From JBELHO01 sp042091375 (GTDB lineage Bacteria; Pseudomonadota; Gammaproteobacteria; Enterobacterales; Alteromonadaceae): a stretch of DNA of 64,000 nt. Location of the stretch: contig JBELHO010000004.1 of assembly GCA_042091375.1 (NCBI GenBank), positions 80,231 to 144,230 on the forward strand, in the 5' to 3' direction. The notes under the pieces are model-generated. The model was not told the DNA's origin, did no database searches, and saw only the letters and a program-made list of their open reading frames with translations. A program made the translations under genes and the position numbers. Below, in pieces: positions 1 through 9,533 of the stretch. Positions within the stretch are counted from its first letter, which is position 1; each line of letters opens with the position of its first letter.

Positions 1-389
1 TGGTGCAGCGTTTCACCTTTCCTAAATGCCCGGTTTTCGGTATTACCTCGCCAACCTTGGCGCATGGGACCTATTACTAATCTTCGCGCTTCGAGTATTT
101 CCACCAAATCGCCTTTGGGCTCTGGCAAATAAACAATGTTATTTCTTACTCTTGGGCCATCGCCATTGATATCCCCCCTGAGATTGGCATAAAATTTAGA
201 TAAACCTTCGGCGGCAGGGTTAGACTGGCTATTACTAATGGATTTTACTTTGTCTACTGAAGAATTAATGGCCTGTTTAGCCGTCTCAGCATTGTTGGCA
301 GAGAAAAGGGTGTCTTGATTAATCCACAGGTAAGATATCAATATAAGTAAAATAATGATGTAGATAGTATTTTTAAGCCAAAACAACAC
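1..389 (-). CDS. Hypothetical membrane-anchored protein, partial (runs off left edge)
   Basis: An open frame on the minus strand begins with GTG at 389-387 (the next codon, TTG, is also a possible start) and stays open to the window edge, about 129 codons. An in-frame TAG lies nine bases upstream, so no longer ATG start exists. The N-terminus has one hydrophobic segment (about residues 3-20, LFWLKNTIYIIILLISYLW), followed by a polar stretch rich in Asn, Ser and Ala and a motif-like region with GDINGDGPRVRNN. This fits a single-pass anchor or uncleaved signal with a periplasmic body. It lies 127 bp downstream of lpxL on the same strand and may be co-transcribed. I do not recognise the family. 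Confidence 0.6.
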   Translation of the reverse strand, partial: MLFWLKNTIYIIILLILISYLWINQDTLFSANNAETAKQAINSSVDKVKSISNSQSNPAAEGLSKFYANLRGDINGDGPRVRNNIVYLPEPKGDLVEILEARRLVIGPMRQGWRGNTENRAFRKGETLH

Positions 390-516
390 GATTACCTATT
401 TTCTGGAGAAAATTATTTATACCATACGCAAATTTTTTGCTTTATGCCAGTACAATAAACAACCTGCACAAGAGGTATAACACGACTTTATTGGCCTTTG
501 TCAATCTTAGCTGTGG

Positions 517-1452
517 CTAATATAAAGAAGGATCTGTCTCTTTTGGTCTGGTTTTAAAGCGTCTATGCAACCACATATATTGCTCCGGTTTGAAGGAGAT
601 GGCTTTTTCTAATTCACGATTGATACGCGTCACATCGGCTAGATCATCTTCAGTGGGAAAGTTTTCGAGTTGCGGCTTTATTTCAAGAGTATAGCCACTG
701 CCATCATCATTGCGGGTAGGGATCAACATATGGGTTTGGGTATTTTTTTGGCGAGCAAAAATCAGCGTACCTGTAGTGGTTGCCGCTTCTTTTACCGCAA
801 AAAAAGGCACAAACAAACTGCGGTTGCGACCGTAGTCTTGATCGGGTAAATAGACACACATTTCACCGTCGTGTAAGGCTTTTATTAAGCCTTTTACATC
901 GCGTTTGCCCAACATATACTTATTCGAACGGCTGCGCCCTTTGTATTGAAAATATTCCATTAATTGATTGTTATGGGGGCGATAAAAAACCACCATTGGG
1001 TGTCCCGTGCCGATACTGCGACAATTTATTTCAGCACTTAAATAATGCATTGCCAACAATAACACGCCTTTGCCTTGTTGATGGGCTTTAGCGACATGTT
1101 CAAGGCCGATAATTTTACATTTGCGCTTGACTCGCCAATCGGGCCACCACCAGCCCATACCTGTCTCTAACAAAGCAATACCGGTATTTTCAAAGTTTTT
1201 CACCAGTATCGCTTGTTGCTCTTTAGCGGATAAGTGTGGAAAGCACAGTTGTAAGTTTTTTAATGCGACTTTTTTTCTTTTCGAGCCGAGCAACAACAAC
1301 AATCGGCCTATAAGCCGACCTAATATCAGTTGTAAGCGATAGGGTAGCCAAGAGATCGAATATAAAATCAACACACCAATCCAAGTAAGCCAATATTTCG
1401 GCAGTAAGAAAGAAACTTTAAAATTTGTCTGTAAAACTTTATTTTTACTCAC
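517..1452 (-). CDS. lpxL: LpxL/HtrB-family lipid A acyltransferase
   Basis: 311 aa, normal for the LpxL/LpxM lysophospholipid acyltransferase family, which transfers a secondary acyl chain from acyl-ACP to Kdo2-lipid IVA at the inner membrane. A hydrophobic N-terminal stretch (about residues 20-55) is followed by the catalytic HX4E motif, HYLSAE at residues 136-141, then YRPHNN near 157 and the family C-terminal signature around QYMWLHRRFKTRP. The gene is divergent from hldE, another LPS gene, across 68 bp, so the two probably share a promoter region. The choice between LpxL and LpxM cannot be made from the sequence alone; general family assignment is firm. Confidence 0.85.
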   Translation of the reverse strand: MSKNKVLQTNFKVSFLLPKYWLTWIGVLILYSISWLPYRLQLILGRLIGRLLLLLGSKRKKVALKNLQLCFPHLSAKEQQAILVKNFENTGIALLETGMGWWWPDWRVKRKCKIIGLEHVAKAHQQGKGVLLLAMHYLSAEINCRSIGTGHPMVVFYRPHNNQLMEYFQYKGRSRSNKYMLGKRDVKGLIKALHDGEMCVYLPDQDYGRNRSLFVPFFAVKEAATTTGTLIFARQKNTQTHMLIPTRNDDGSGYTLEIKPQLENFPTEDDLADVTRINRELEKAISFKPEQYMWLHRRFKTRPKETDPSLY

Positions 1453-1520
1453 AGCTGGTTTTAACTCGTTGAATTTGATGTGTTACACTATCGCCTATTA
1501 TAACTGTTAAGAGGCACAGG

Positions 1521-2951
1521 ATGAAAGTAGATATTCCCGCTTTTAATCAAGCGAAGGTTTTAGTAGTCGGCGATATAATGCTAGATCGCTATTGGCATGG
1601 ACCGACACAGCGCATTTCTCCTGAAGCACCTGTACCTATTGTAAAAATAACTCAACACGAAGATCGACCCGGCGGAGCAGCCAATGTGGCATTAAATATT
1701 GCTTCTTTAGGGGGAAAAGTCACTTTAGCGGGTATTACTGGTCACGACGAAGCGGCAAACACCATTGAAAGTTACTTGCAAGGGCTTAACATTGAATGCC
1801 ATTTTGATAAGCATCAAGCCTTGCCTACTATTACTAAGCTCAGAGTAATGAGCCGAAATCAACAATTGATCCGCTTAGATTTTGAACAGACTCTGGCGCA
1901 AATCGATAAATCGAAGTTGACTGATAATATTGCTGAACTTGTGTCCGAACACGACGTTCTTGTTTTATCTGATTACAACAAAGGTACATTGTCAGCAGTG
2001 CAAGCTTTGATCGCAGTAGCTAAAGCTCACCAAGTACCTGTTTTAGTTGACCCCAAAGGCACTGATTTTAGCCGTTATCGGGGAGCGACTGTTATCACAC
2101 CAAATATGTCAGAATTCGAGGCTGTTGTTGGCGCCTGTGCAAATGAAGCGGATTTAATAGCAAAAGGTCAGCACTTGTTAAATCAACTGGATTTGGATGC
2201 CATGCTTGTCACGCGCAGTGAACAAGGAATGACCTTGTTAAGAGCGGGTAAAGAGGAATTCCACTTACCTACTCAGGCAAAAGAAGTTTACGATGTAACG
2301 GGTGCTGGTGATACAGTCATAGCAACCCTTGCCTTAGGCGTTGCAGCCAAGGCTGATTTTTGTCATGCCAGTGCTTTAGCCAATATTGCCGCGGGTATAG
2401 TGGTTGGGAAATTGGGTACCTCTGTCGCCAGTGAAGCTGAATTATTAAACGCCATTTCAACGGGACAAGAAAGTGGTTTTGGTGTGGTTAGCGAGGACCA
2501 GTTAAAAATAGCTGTGCAGTTAGCTAAGTCGAATGGCGAGCATATCGTGATGACTAACGGTTGTTTTGACATTTTACACGCCGGACACGTGTCGTATTTA
2601 GAGCATGCGGGTCAGTTAGGGCATAGATTAATTGTTGCGGTGAATAGTGATGACTCAGTTAAGCGTTTAAAGGGACAAGGGCGACCGATCAATCCTGTAG
2701 AACGGCGAATGGCAGTACTAGCCGGACTGGGCGCAGTAGATTGGGTTGTGTGTTTTTCTGAAGATACACCGCAACGACTCATTGCCAATATTCTTCCTGA
2801 TACCTTAGTCAAGGGGGGCGACTATGCTGTCGAAGATATTGCCGGTGGCACTGAGGTCATCAACGCCGGTGGCGAGGTCAAAGTGCTCAATTTTGAACAA
2901 GGTATTTCTACCACAGAGATAATAAATACCATACGTTTAGAAGAAGATTAA
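1521..2951 (+). CDS. hldE: Bifunctional heptose-7-phosphate kinase / heptose-1-phosphate adenylyltransferase
   Basis: 476 aa, full length. HldE makes ADP-heptose for the LPS inner core: the N-terminal ribokinase/PfkB-type domain (about 1-318) phosphorylates D-glycero-D-manno-heptose 7-phosphate, and the C-terminal nucleotidyltransferase domain (about 344-476) adds AMP. Visible motifs are the kinase DVTGAGDT at 258-265 with the catalytic Asp at 264, and the cytidylyltransferase-type GCFDILHAGH at 347-356 with HAGH at 353-356. The tail GISTTEII (461-468) is typical of HldE. The ATG at 1521 follows an AAGAGG Shine-Dalgarno sequence. It is divergent from lpxL, and a hairpin terminator lies after the stop. 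Confidence 0.96.
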   Translation: MKVDIPAFNQAKVLVVGDIMLDRYWHGPTQRISPEAPVPIVKITQHEDRPGGAANVALNIASLGGKVTLAGITGHDEAANTIESYLQGLNIECHFDKHQALPTITKLRVMSRNQQLIRLDFEQTLAQIDKSKLTDNIAELVSEHDVLVLSDYNKGTLSAVQALIAVAKAHQVPVLVDPKGTDFSRYRGATVITPNMSEFEAVVGACANEADLIAKGQHLLNQLDLDAMLVTRSEQGMTLLRAGKEEFHLPTQAKEVYDVTGAGDTVIATLALGVAAKADFCHASALANIAAGIVVGKLGTSVASEAELLNAISTGQESGFGVVSEDQLKIAVQLAKSNGEHIVMTNGCFDILHAGHVSYLEHAGQLGHRLIVAVNSDDSVKRLKGQGRPINPVERRMAVLAGLGAVDWVVCFSEDTPQRLIANILPDTLVKGGDYAVEDIAGGTEVINAGGEVKVLNFEQGISTTEIINTIRLEED

Positions 2952-2986
2952 CGTTAAGAAGAAGCTTGAGGTTGTTGTTCGTCAAT

Positions 2987-3015
2987 AAAAAAGGGCTTAA
3001 ATTAAGCCCTTTTTT
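2987..3015. terminator. Bidirectional Rho-independent terminator between hldE and tolC
   Basis: The stem AAAAAAGGGCTTAA pairs with TTAAGCCCTTTTTT with almost no loop. A-run and T-run on either side make it usable from both strands, as expected between the convergent hldE and tolC. Confidence 0.85.
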
Positions 3016-3041
3016 ACACTAGTTATAATATCCTATAAGGA

Positions 3042-4367
3042 TTATTTTTTTGCCGACAAGCCCTGATTTATCTTTTCAATGTCTTGTTCCGATATGGTTC
3101 CACCCGCGCGTTTTAATGCCAAAATAGCCTGAACATAATCATAGCGCGTCGAAGATAAATTACGCTTGGCATTAAACAGGTTTCGGGTGCTATTTAATAC
3201 GTCGACGATAGTACGAGTACCTACCTCAAAACCTGCCTCCGTGGCTTTTAGTGCACTGTCGGCACTGATCAAGGCTTGTTCTAATGCCTTAATACCTGAC
3301 ACCGCGGTGATCACTGTGTTGTAGGCATTACGTGCATTGCGCACAACGTTTCTGTGGGTTTGCTGTAAGTCTTGACTAGCCGCAACATAATTACTTTGCG
3401 CCTGACGAACTCGACCTGAAGTGGCACCACCTGAATAAATAGGTACATTGACTCGCACCCCTATGGACTGACTGTTACTATCAATATTGTTGGTATTGGT
3501 AAACAAATTATCGGTTTCGGTATCTGAATAACTGCCCGACAAATCGATGGAAGGTAAGTGTCCGGCGTTGGCTATGCTGATATTCTTTTTAGCGATATCA
3601 ACTGATATTTTTTGTGCAATTAAGTCCAAATTCTTTGCTTCAGAGGTCTGTTGCCACTCGTTGGCACTATCGGGACTGGGACGAGAAGCACTGAATCGCT
3701 CAGTGTTTAATACATGAAGATCACGGGGATAGACATTAGTGATCAAACGCAGCGCTTCCTCGGCATTAAAAACATTATTTTGCGCACGGATCTCAGCGGT
3801 TACCGCGTTGTCGTATTGTGCTTGTGCTTCGTGCACGTCAGTGACTGCGGTTAAGCCTACTGAATAGCGTTGTTTGGTTTGTTCTAATTGACGCTCAATG
3901 GCATTTTTTTCTGTATTAGTGAATTCTAAATCGTCTTTGGCACGCAACACATTGAAATAGGCTTCGGTTACTCGAACGATTAACTCTTGCTTGGCTGCTT
4001 GGTAACTAACATCACTGCGGTGAGCTGATTTTTCGGCATTATTAAGTCTTAACCAAGAGTCGTGGTGGTATAGTTCCATAGTTAGGCTAAGGGCATAACC
4101 AAAACTTTCACTGTCAGAACTTTTTGTATTATTTGTTTCACCGGAAGCTTTGTTAAAATTTACTGAACCACTCAACTGAGGTAACAACCTTGCACGAGCA
4201 ATAGTAATATCTTCTTTTGCTGCCATGTAAAGTGCTTGGCTTTTTAGTAACACAGGGTCATTGGCTTTTGCTTGTTGGTAAACAGACAATAAATCTTCAG
4301 CGTAGGCAAATGACATACTCGTTGCACAAGCAATCGTTATAATGATTGAGCTCATTGTTTTTTGCAT
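3042..4367 (-). CDS. tolC: TolC-family outer-membrane efflux/secretion channel
   Basis: 441 aa. The outer-membrane component of tripartite efflux pumps and type I secretion: a trimeric beta barrel with a long periplasmic helical tunnel. It starts with a signal peptide (MQKTMSSIIITIACATSMSFAYA, cleavage near residue 23 before EDLL). The mature part has the OEP architecture: two related halves of long Gln/Ala-rich coiled-coil helices, with LLPQLSGS-type strand segments in the first half and LPSIDLSGSY in the second, plus the VGTRTIVDVLNSTRNLF helix typical of TolC. A GGGAT-like Shine-Dalgarno sequence precedes the ATG. The neighbourhood (nudF, yqiB, cpdA, yqiA, parE) matches the tolC-parE region of E. 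coli and supports the name. Confidence 0.93.
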   Translation of the reverse strand: MQKTMSSIIITIACATSMSFAYAEDLLSVYQQAKANDPVLLKSQALYMAAKEDITIARARLLPQLSGSVNFNKASGETNNTKSSDSESFGYALSLTMELYHHDSWLRLNNAEKSAHRSDVSYQAAKQELIVRVTEAYFNVLRAKDDLEFTNTEKNAIERQLEQTKQRYSVGLTAVTDVHEAQAQYDNAVTAEIRAQNNVFNAEEALRLITNVYPRDLHVLNTERFSASRPSPDSANEWQQTSEAKNLDLIAQKISVDIAKKNISIANAGHLPSIDLSGSYSDTETDNLFTNTNNIDSNSQSIGVRVNVPIYSGGATSGRVRQAQSNYVAASQDLQQTHRNVVRNARNAYNTVITAVSGIKALEQALISADSALKATEAGFEVGTRTIVDVLNSTRNLFNAKRNLSSTRYDYVQAILALKRAGGTISEQDIEKINQGLSAKK

Positions 4368-4614
4368 AATAACCCGATCCCTTTCAATTTCTGGTTGGTT
4401 GTAAATCTAATTCAATTAATAATTTGTATAATTGTACTACTTTTCAAATAAAAAAGTGTTTTTAAATGTATATAAATGTTACAGAAAAAATTTAATAAGC
4501 TAAATAAAATAATTGTTTAGCGTGATATTCTAGTCTAGCAAAATATCTGTCCTGATGGCTAAGGTTAATTATAATATTAACTGGTTATTGGTTTACTTAT
4601 GAGGAAAATATTAC

Positions 4615-5256
4615 ATGGCAATTAAGAACAGTGTACAACCTTTGCTCAGGTTTACTCAGTCTGACGTCACGGTTCACCATAAACAACGCCACTATCAGGG
4701 TTTTTTTAGCTTGGACGAATATCAAGTCAGCCACCTACTTTACAACGGAGGCAGTAGCAATATCCTCAAGCGAGAAGTCTTTGAACGAGGCGATGCGGTA
4801 GTGGTGATCCCTTATGACAGTAAGCTGGATAGGGTAGTATTAATCGAACAATTTCGGCCAGGTGCGATAAGAACCCAAAATACTCCTTGGTTATTAGAAT
4901 TTGTTGCCGGTATGTTTGATGAAAATGAGCGTCCAGTTGATGTGGCTATGCGCGAAGCAAAAGAAGAGGCCAACATTGATATTAGCCCTGATAAAATTGA
5001 CAAAGTGATGCGCTATTTGTCGAGTCCAGGTGGCATGAGTGAAGAAATTCACTTGTTTGTTGCCGATGTCGATAGTAAAAATATTGCCGGTGTGCATGGA
5101 TTAGCACAAGAAAATGAAGACATTTTAGTGCATACTATGTCAAGAGTTGCAGCGATTGAGTTACTTGAGTGTGGAAAAATTAGTAATTCTGCTACCGTGA
5201 TAGGTATTCAATGGTTGCAACTGAATTACCATCGCTTGCAACAAAAGTGGAAGTGA
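4615..5256 (+). CDS. nudF: ADP-ribose pyrophosphatase (Nudix hydrolase)
   Basis: 213 aa. NudF hydrolyses ADP-ribose to AMP and ribose 5-phosphate, removing a reactive by-product of NAD turnover. The Nudix box is at residues 99-121, reading G-x5-E-x7-REAxEEANI. The small residue normally found as Gly near the end of the box is Ala-Asn here, a tolerated variant. The ATG has GAGGAA upstream at proper spacing. It is divergent from tolC across 247 bp and heads a co-directional group with yqiB, cpdA, yqiA and parE, the same set that surrounds tolC and parE in E. coli. Confidence 0.93.
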   Translation: MAIKNSVQPLLRFTQSDVTVHHKQRHYQGFFSLDEYQVSHLLYNGGSSNILKREVFERGDAVVVIPYDSKLDRVVLIEQFRPGAIRTQNTPWLLEFVAGMFDENERPVDVAMREAKEEANIDISPDKIDKVMRYLSSPGGMSEEIHLFVADVDSKNIAGVHGLAQENEDILVHTMSRVAAIELLECGKISNSATVIGIQWLQLNYHRLQQKWK

Positions 5257-5321
5257 TACAATAGATTAAGAAGTTATTTAGTAAATAAGTTAATGCACTA
5301 TCCTCGATTGAGTAAAAACCA

Positions 5322-5774
5322 ATGGCCGCATTGAAAACACAATATCGTCCCAACTTATCACATATAATTAATGTCTGCGAAGTCAATTATATGATGTTAT
5401 TGCGCCTTATTGGCGATAGAGAAAATGTCGGCGAACAACGCTGTTTTTTCATTTCTGATTTTTTGTCATACACTATTTTAATTACCGAAGTAACTCGCTA
5501 TACCTCATTGATCACTATGACTCAAGATAGTCAGATAGACGGCTATGATCTTAGTCACTTAATGCGTCCTAAAATGGTTATTCGCCTATACCACGATGCG
5601 CGTTTAGCAGAAGTGATCAGCAATCAAGGTATTCGACAAGTGAAACCGCGTTATGACTACCCCAACAAGCAAATGCACCAACCTGATGAAAAACAGCAAA
5701 TTAATATTTTTCTCAAAGAATGGTTACAGCTGAGTTTGCAACTGGGTCGTTCAACTATTCCTTTCGCTGTTTAG
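5322..5774 (+). CDS. yqiB: DUF1249 (YqiB-like) protein
   Basis: 150 aa, as expected for the DUF1249 family. Conserved blocks recognised from YqiB include CEVNYMMLLRL near the N-terminus, TRYTSLITM, the MVIRLYHDARLAEV block and RYDYPNKQMHQPDEKQQIN. The biochemical role is not established to my knowledge. Its constant position between nudF and cpdA is the main contextual fact; the gene ends 11 bp before the chosen cpdA start, so the two are likely co-transcribed. Confidence 0.88.
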   Translation: MAALKTQYRPNLSHIINVCEVNYMMLLRLIGDRENVGEQRCFFISDFLSYTILITEVTRYTSLITMTQDSQIDGYDLSHLMRPKMVIRLYHDARLAEVISNQGIRQVKPRYDYPNKQMHQPDEKQQINIFLKEWLQLSLQLGRSTIPFAV

Positions 5775-5785
5775 TGGGTGGCGCG

Positions 5786-6556
5786 ATGTCCACTCAGGTA
5801 TGTTTTGCACAAATAAGTGATTGCCATTTATACAGCAGTAAAACGGCTTTGCATCACGGCGCTGATGTCTATGCTAATTTACGCGTGGTATTACAGGCCA
5901 TCAAAGCACAAAAACAGATTGAGTTTATCATTTTTACTGGTGATTTAAGCCAAGAGCACAGTCAACAGTCGTATCAAAATTTTGTTGACGCTGTGCAGCA
6001 AGTCAATATTGACATCGCCATCTACTTTCTCGCCGGTAACCACGATGAGCCACATTTATTAAATAAATTTTTGAACGACAGTCCTTTTTGTGCTGATAAA
6101 GTGATCGAGCTCAGCCATTGGTCAATACACTTAGTGGATAGCAAAAGCGATACTCCAGCAGGATTTGTCAGTACTCAACAACTGGCGCAGTTAAGTACTC
6201 ATAATCAACAAAATAAAGCGCAATTACTGATGATGCACCATCACCCCATTGATGTCGGGTATTTTATTGACCGACATGGACTTAATAATAAAACCGAATT
6301 CTGGCAGTACATAGCTCAGTTAGGCAATCTCAAGGGCATTGCTTGTGGCCATGTACACAATGCCTTATCTATTTTACCTGAGCACAGCCAAGCCAAAGTG
6401 CCAGTATACACTTGCCCAGCGACATCGATACAGTTTGATCAAACCGCGCCGACGGTTGCCAATGCCAACCTAGGGGCTGGGTATCGAATATTTACCTTGT
6501 TAGCCAATGGTAAATTCACCGCACAGGCAAAATTTATTGACCATACAATTACCTAA
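5786..6556 (+). CDS. cpdA: 3',5'-cyclic AMP phosphodiesterase, class III metallophosphoesterase
   Basis: 256 aa from the ATG at 5786, which gives MSTQVCFAQISDCHLY and has GGGTGG six bases upstream. An upstream in-frame ATG at 5720 would overlap yqiB by 55 bp and adds a non-conserved leader, so I rejected it. CpdA hydrolyses cAMP and limits CRP signalling. Metallophosphoesterase motifs appear in order: SDCH (Asp and His ligands), TGDLSQ, AGNHDE, MMHHHP and CGHVHN, all intact, so a functional dimetal centre is expected. It sits between yqiB and yqiA as in E. coli. Confidence 0.92.
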   Translation: MSTQVCFAQISDCHLYSSKTALHHGADVYANLRVVLQAIKAQKQIEFIIFTGDLSQEHSQQSYQNFVDAVQQVNIDIAIYFLAGNHDEPHLLNKFLNDSPFCADKVIELSHWSIHLVDSKSDTPAGFVSTQQLAQLSTHNQQNKAQLLMMHHHPIDVGYFIDRHGLNNKTEFWQYIAQLGNLKGIACGHVHNALSILPEHSQAKVPVYTCPATSIQFDQTAPTVANANLGAGYRIFTLLANGKFTAQAKFIDHTIT

Positions 6557-6581
6557 ACAGAGATCAAAGTGAATACTAAAC

Positions 6582-7166
6582 ATGACAGATAAAATAGCTA
6601 ACATATTGTACATTCACGGTTTTAATTCTTCGCCTTTATCAATTAAATCGACTCAAACACAACATTACTTGTGCGCACACTTTCCCGAAGTAAAATTTTA
6701 CTGCCCACAACTCAAAACATCTCCAGATGCTGTGATGGTACAACTTGAAGAAATTTTGTTATCGCAACCCAAAGGGAGTTGGGGGCTGATGGGATCTTCG
6801 TTAGGGGGTTACTTTTCCACTTATTTGAGTGAAAAATTTGGCTTGTCAGCAGTATTAATTAACCCCGCAGTAAGACCTTTTGATTTACTGCATGATCATC
6901 TCGGTGAACAACAAAACCCGTATACTGATGAGGTCTATCAGGTGACTGAACAACATTTACAGCAGTTAAAGACTTTGTTTTGTGAAAAAATATCACAAAA
7001 ACGCTATATGGTGATGGTACAAACCGGTGATGAAGTGTTAGATTACCAACAAGCAGTAGAAAGATATTGCGATAGTCAATTGATCATTCAACAGGGTGGC
7101 GATCACAGCTTTGTTAATTACCAACAAATGTTGCCAACTATCAGCAAATTTTTTAAGCTGACATAA
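6582..7166 (+). CDS. yqiA: YqiA-family alpha/beta-hydrolase esterase
   Basis: 194 aa, typical size. The opening ILYIHGFNSSPLS block and the nucleophile elbow GSSLGG (about residues 67-72) mark the YqiA/UPF0227 alpha/beta-hydrolase group; a C-terminal GGDHSF supplies the likely catalytic His. E. coli YqiA has esterase activity on short acyl and CoA thioesters, but the natural substrate is not known. It lies 25 bp after cpdA and 37 bp before parE, consistent with one transcription unit. Confidence 0.88.
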   Translation: MTDKIANILYIHGFNSSPLSIKSTQTQHYLCAHFPEVKFYCPQLKTSPDAVMVQLEEILLSQPKGSWGLMGSSLGGYFSTYLSEKFGLSAVLINPAVRPFDLLHDHLGEQQNPYTDEVYQVTEQHLQQLKTLFCEKISQKRYMVMVQTGDEVLDYQQAVERYCDSQLIIQQGGDHSFVNYQQMLPTISKFFKLT

Positions 7167-7203
7167 AGATATCCTTATTTATCATAATAATTAGAAACGA
7201 GTT

Positions 7204-9090
7204 ATGAGCGACCAATACAATTCTGAGTCCATCGAAGTTTTAAGCGGGTTAGACCCCGTTCGTCATCGTCCCGGTATGTATACCGATACCAATCGACCCA
7301 ATCACCTTGGGCAGGAGGTTATTGATAATTCAGTAGATGAGGCACTCGCTGGGCATGCCCAAAATATCACGGTGATTCTCGATAAAGATCAATCATTAGA
7401 AATCATCGACGACGGTCGTGGTATGCCTACCGATATTCACCCTGAAGAGGGGGTTTCAGGTGTCGAGCTTATTTTTTGTAAGTTACATGCAGGCGGTAAG
7501 TTTTCTAACAAAAACTATCAGTTTTCTGGTGGTTTACACGGTGTGGGGATCTCGGTCGTCAATGCCTTATCGACACGGGTTGATGTGGCTGTTAGGCGTG
7601 ATAGCAAAGTGTTCGAAATGGCTTTTGAACACGGAGAAAAAGTTGAAGAATTAACCGAGACAGGTACCGTAGGACGACGCAATACTGGTACTAGAGTGAA
7701 ATTTTGGCCCGATCCCAAGTATTTTGATTCCGCTAAATTTTCTGCGCGTCGGTTAGTGCATTTATTAAAGGCCAAAGCTGTTTTATGCCCAGGGCTAACC
7801 ATTAAGTTTCACGACAAAAATGAAGATCAAAAATATCAATGGTGTTACCAAGATGGGCTTTGTGATTATTTAAAAGAATCGGTTAAGGACTATATTAGTC
7901 TGCCTGAAGAGCCATTTGTCGGGGTGTTTTCCTCTACTCATGAAGCGGCTGACTGGGCCGTCACTTGGTTACCTGAGGGGGGAGAAGCCATTGGTGAAAG
8001 CTACGTCAACTTGATCCCTACTATACAAGGGGGAACCCATGTCAACGGAATGCGTCAGGGCTTACTAGAATCGATGCGAGAATTTTGTGAGTTCCGCAAC
8101 TTAATTCCGCGAGGCGTCAAATTAACCCCAGATGATATCTGGGACAAATGTGCCTATATCCTGTCGGTAAAAATGCAAGACCCGCAATTTGCCGGTCAAA
8201 CCAAAGAGCGTTTATCTTCGCGCCAATGTGCCGCATTTGTCACTGGTGTAGTGAAAGATGCGTTTAGTTTATGGCTCAATGAACACACAGAAAAAGCCGA
8301 AGCCTTGGCAGAGTTTTGTATCGCCAATGCCCAGCGGCGTTTGCGTGCTAGTAAAAAAATTATTCGTAAAAAAATAACCCAAGGTCCAGCGCTTCCGGGC
8401 AAATTAACCGATTGTGGCAGTCAAGATATTCTCCGCACTGAGTTGTTTTTAGTGGAAGGTGACTCTGCTGGTGGCAGTGCTAAACAAGCCAGAGATCGCG
8501 AATATCAGGCGATAATGCCGTTGCGCGGTAAAATACTGAACACCTGGGAAGTCGATCCAGGTCAAATTCTTGCTTCACAAGAAGTGCACGATATTTCAGT
8601 GGCTTTAGGTATTGATCCAGACAGTGAAAACTTAGACGATTTGCGTTACGGAAAAATCTGTATTTTAGCTGATGCTGACTCTGATGGTTTGCACATTGCT
8701 ACATTGTTGTGTGCGTTATTTACTCAGCATTTTTTACCGCTAGTACAAGCAGGGCATGTTTATGTGGCTATGCCGCCTTTGTATCGTATTGATGTCGGTA
8801 AAGAAGTGTTTTACGCCCTTGATGAAGAAGAAAAAGACGGCGTATTAGACCGCATTGAAGCGGAGAAAAAACGCGGTAAAGTCAATGTTCAGCGCTTCAA
8901 AGGCCTAGGTGAAATGAACCCGTTGCAATTGCGGGAAACCACTATGGATCCCAATACACGTCGGTTAGTACAACTCACTGTGGACGAGCATTCAGAAACC
9001 ATGGAATTAATGGACATGCTGTTGTCTAAAAAGCGCTCCGGCGATCGCAAAGAATGGTTGCAAGCTAAAGGTGATATGGTTGAAATATAG
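7204..9090 (+). CDS. parE: DNA topoisomerase IV subunit B
   Basis: 628 aa, full length. ParE is the ATPase subunit that, with ParC, decatenates daughter chromosomes. The GHKL ATPase shows EVIDNSVDEALAGHA, DDGRGMP and GGLHGVGISVVNALS in the N-terminal third. The TOPRIM domain has EGDSAGG at about 418-424 and the metal-binding DADSD at about 490-494, and the family tail QRFKGLGEMNPLQLRETTMDP is present. The absence of the long insert found in gammaproteobacterial GyrB, together with the 628-residue length, indicates ParE. The next gene is not parC, which is absent from this window. Confidence 0.96.
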   Translation: MSDQYNSESIEVLSGLDPVRHRPGMYTDTNRPNHLGQEVIDNSVDEALAGHAQNITVILDKDQSLEIIDDGRGMPTDIHPEEGVSGVELIFCKLHAGGKFSNKNYQFSGGLHGVGISVVNALSTRVDVAVRRDSKVFEMAFEHGEKVEELTETGTVGRRNTGTRVKFWPDPKYFDSAKFSARRLVHLLKAKAVLCPGLTIKFHDKNEDQKYQWCYQDGLCDYLKESVKDYISLPEEPFVGVFSSTHEAADWAVTWLPEGGEAIGESYVNLIPTIQGGTHVNGMRQGLLESMREFCEFRNLIPRGVKLTPDDIWDKCAYILSVKMQDPQFAGQTKERLSSRQCAAFVTGVVKDAFSLWLNEHTEKAEALAEFCIANAQRRLRASKKIIRKKITQGPALPGKLTDCGSQDILRTELFLVEGDSAGGSAKQARDREYQAIMPLRGKILNTWEVDPGQILASQEVHDISVALGIDPDSENLDDLRYGKICILADADSDGLHIATLLCALFTQHFLPLVQAGHVYVAMPPLYRIDVGKEVFYALDEEEKDGVLDRIEAEKKRGKVNVQRFKGLGEMNPLQLRETTMDPNTRRLVQLTVDEHSETMELMDMLLSKKRSGDRKEWLQAKGDMVEI

Positions 9091-9533
9091 TCACTTAGTT
9101 CTGATTAAATTTATACAAGCTACTGTCATAGCTAATTTTTTGAGTTAAATTTTTCGGGTAATAGATTAACCGATTGAAAATCATCGATTCATGTAAAAAG
9201 TCAATTTAACCCTGCACAGGAATTCCCAGGCTGGCTTCATGGCATTATTTGTTTTAATACCTTAGTGCAATGATATAAGGTGATTGAATGATCTGCTTAA
9301 TAGTTGTATTGCTGATATGAGCAGAGCCTAACTTCCTGTGTACGATAGAGTCCTGGCAAAAAGCGTGTTTGTTTCACCTGTTTTAAATTGAAAATTTAAG
9401 TATTTTTTTACTTAACATAAAACTCTGTTAACTCGATAGTTTATTTCGAATATTAGCCTAAACGCAACGAGTCATATTTACGCAATATTCAAGTAATACT
9501 ATTAGCTGATTATTCAAAACAATACTTATCGCA
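9091..9533. other. Non-coding spacer between parE and glpQ (443 bp)
   Basis: I see no convincing open reading frame, RNA gene or clear terminator in this AT-rich spacer. It marks the boundary between the conserved nudF-parE block and the accessory phosphodiester/TonB block. Confidence 0.5.

Noticed and set aside
780..1342. Open frames antisense to lpxL
   Set aside because: They lie wholly within a well-supported acyltransferase gene on the other strand and show no family resemblance or ribosome site.
5720..5785. Earlier ATG for cpdA
   Set aside because: It would overlap yqiB by 55 bp and add a non-conserved leader; the ATG at 5786 has GGGTGG.
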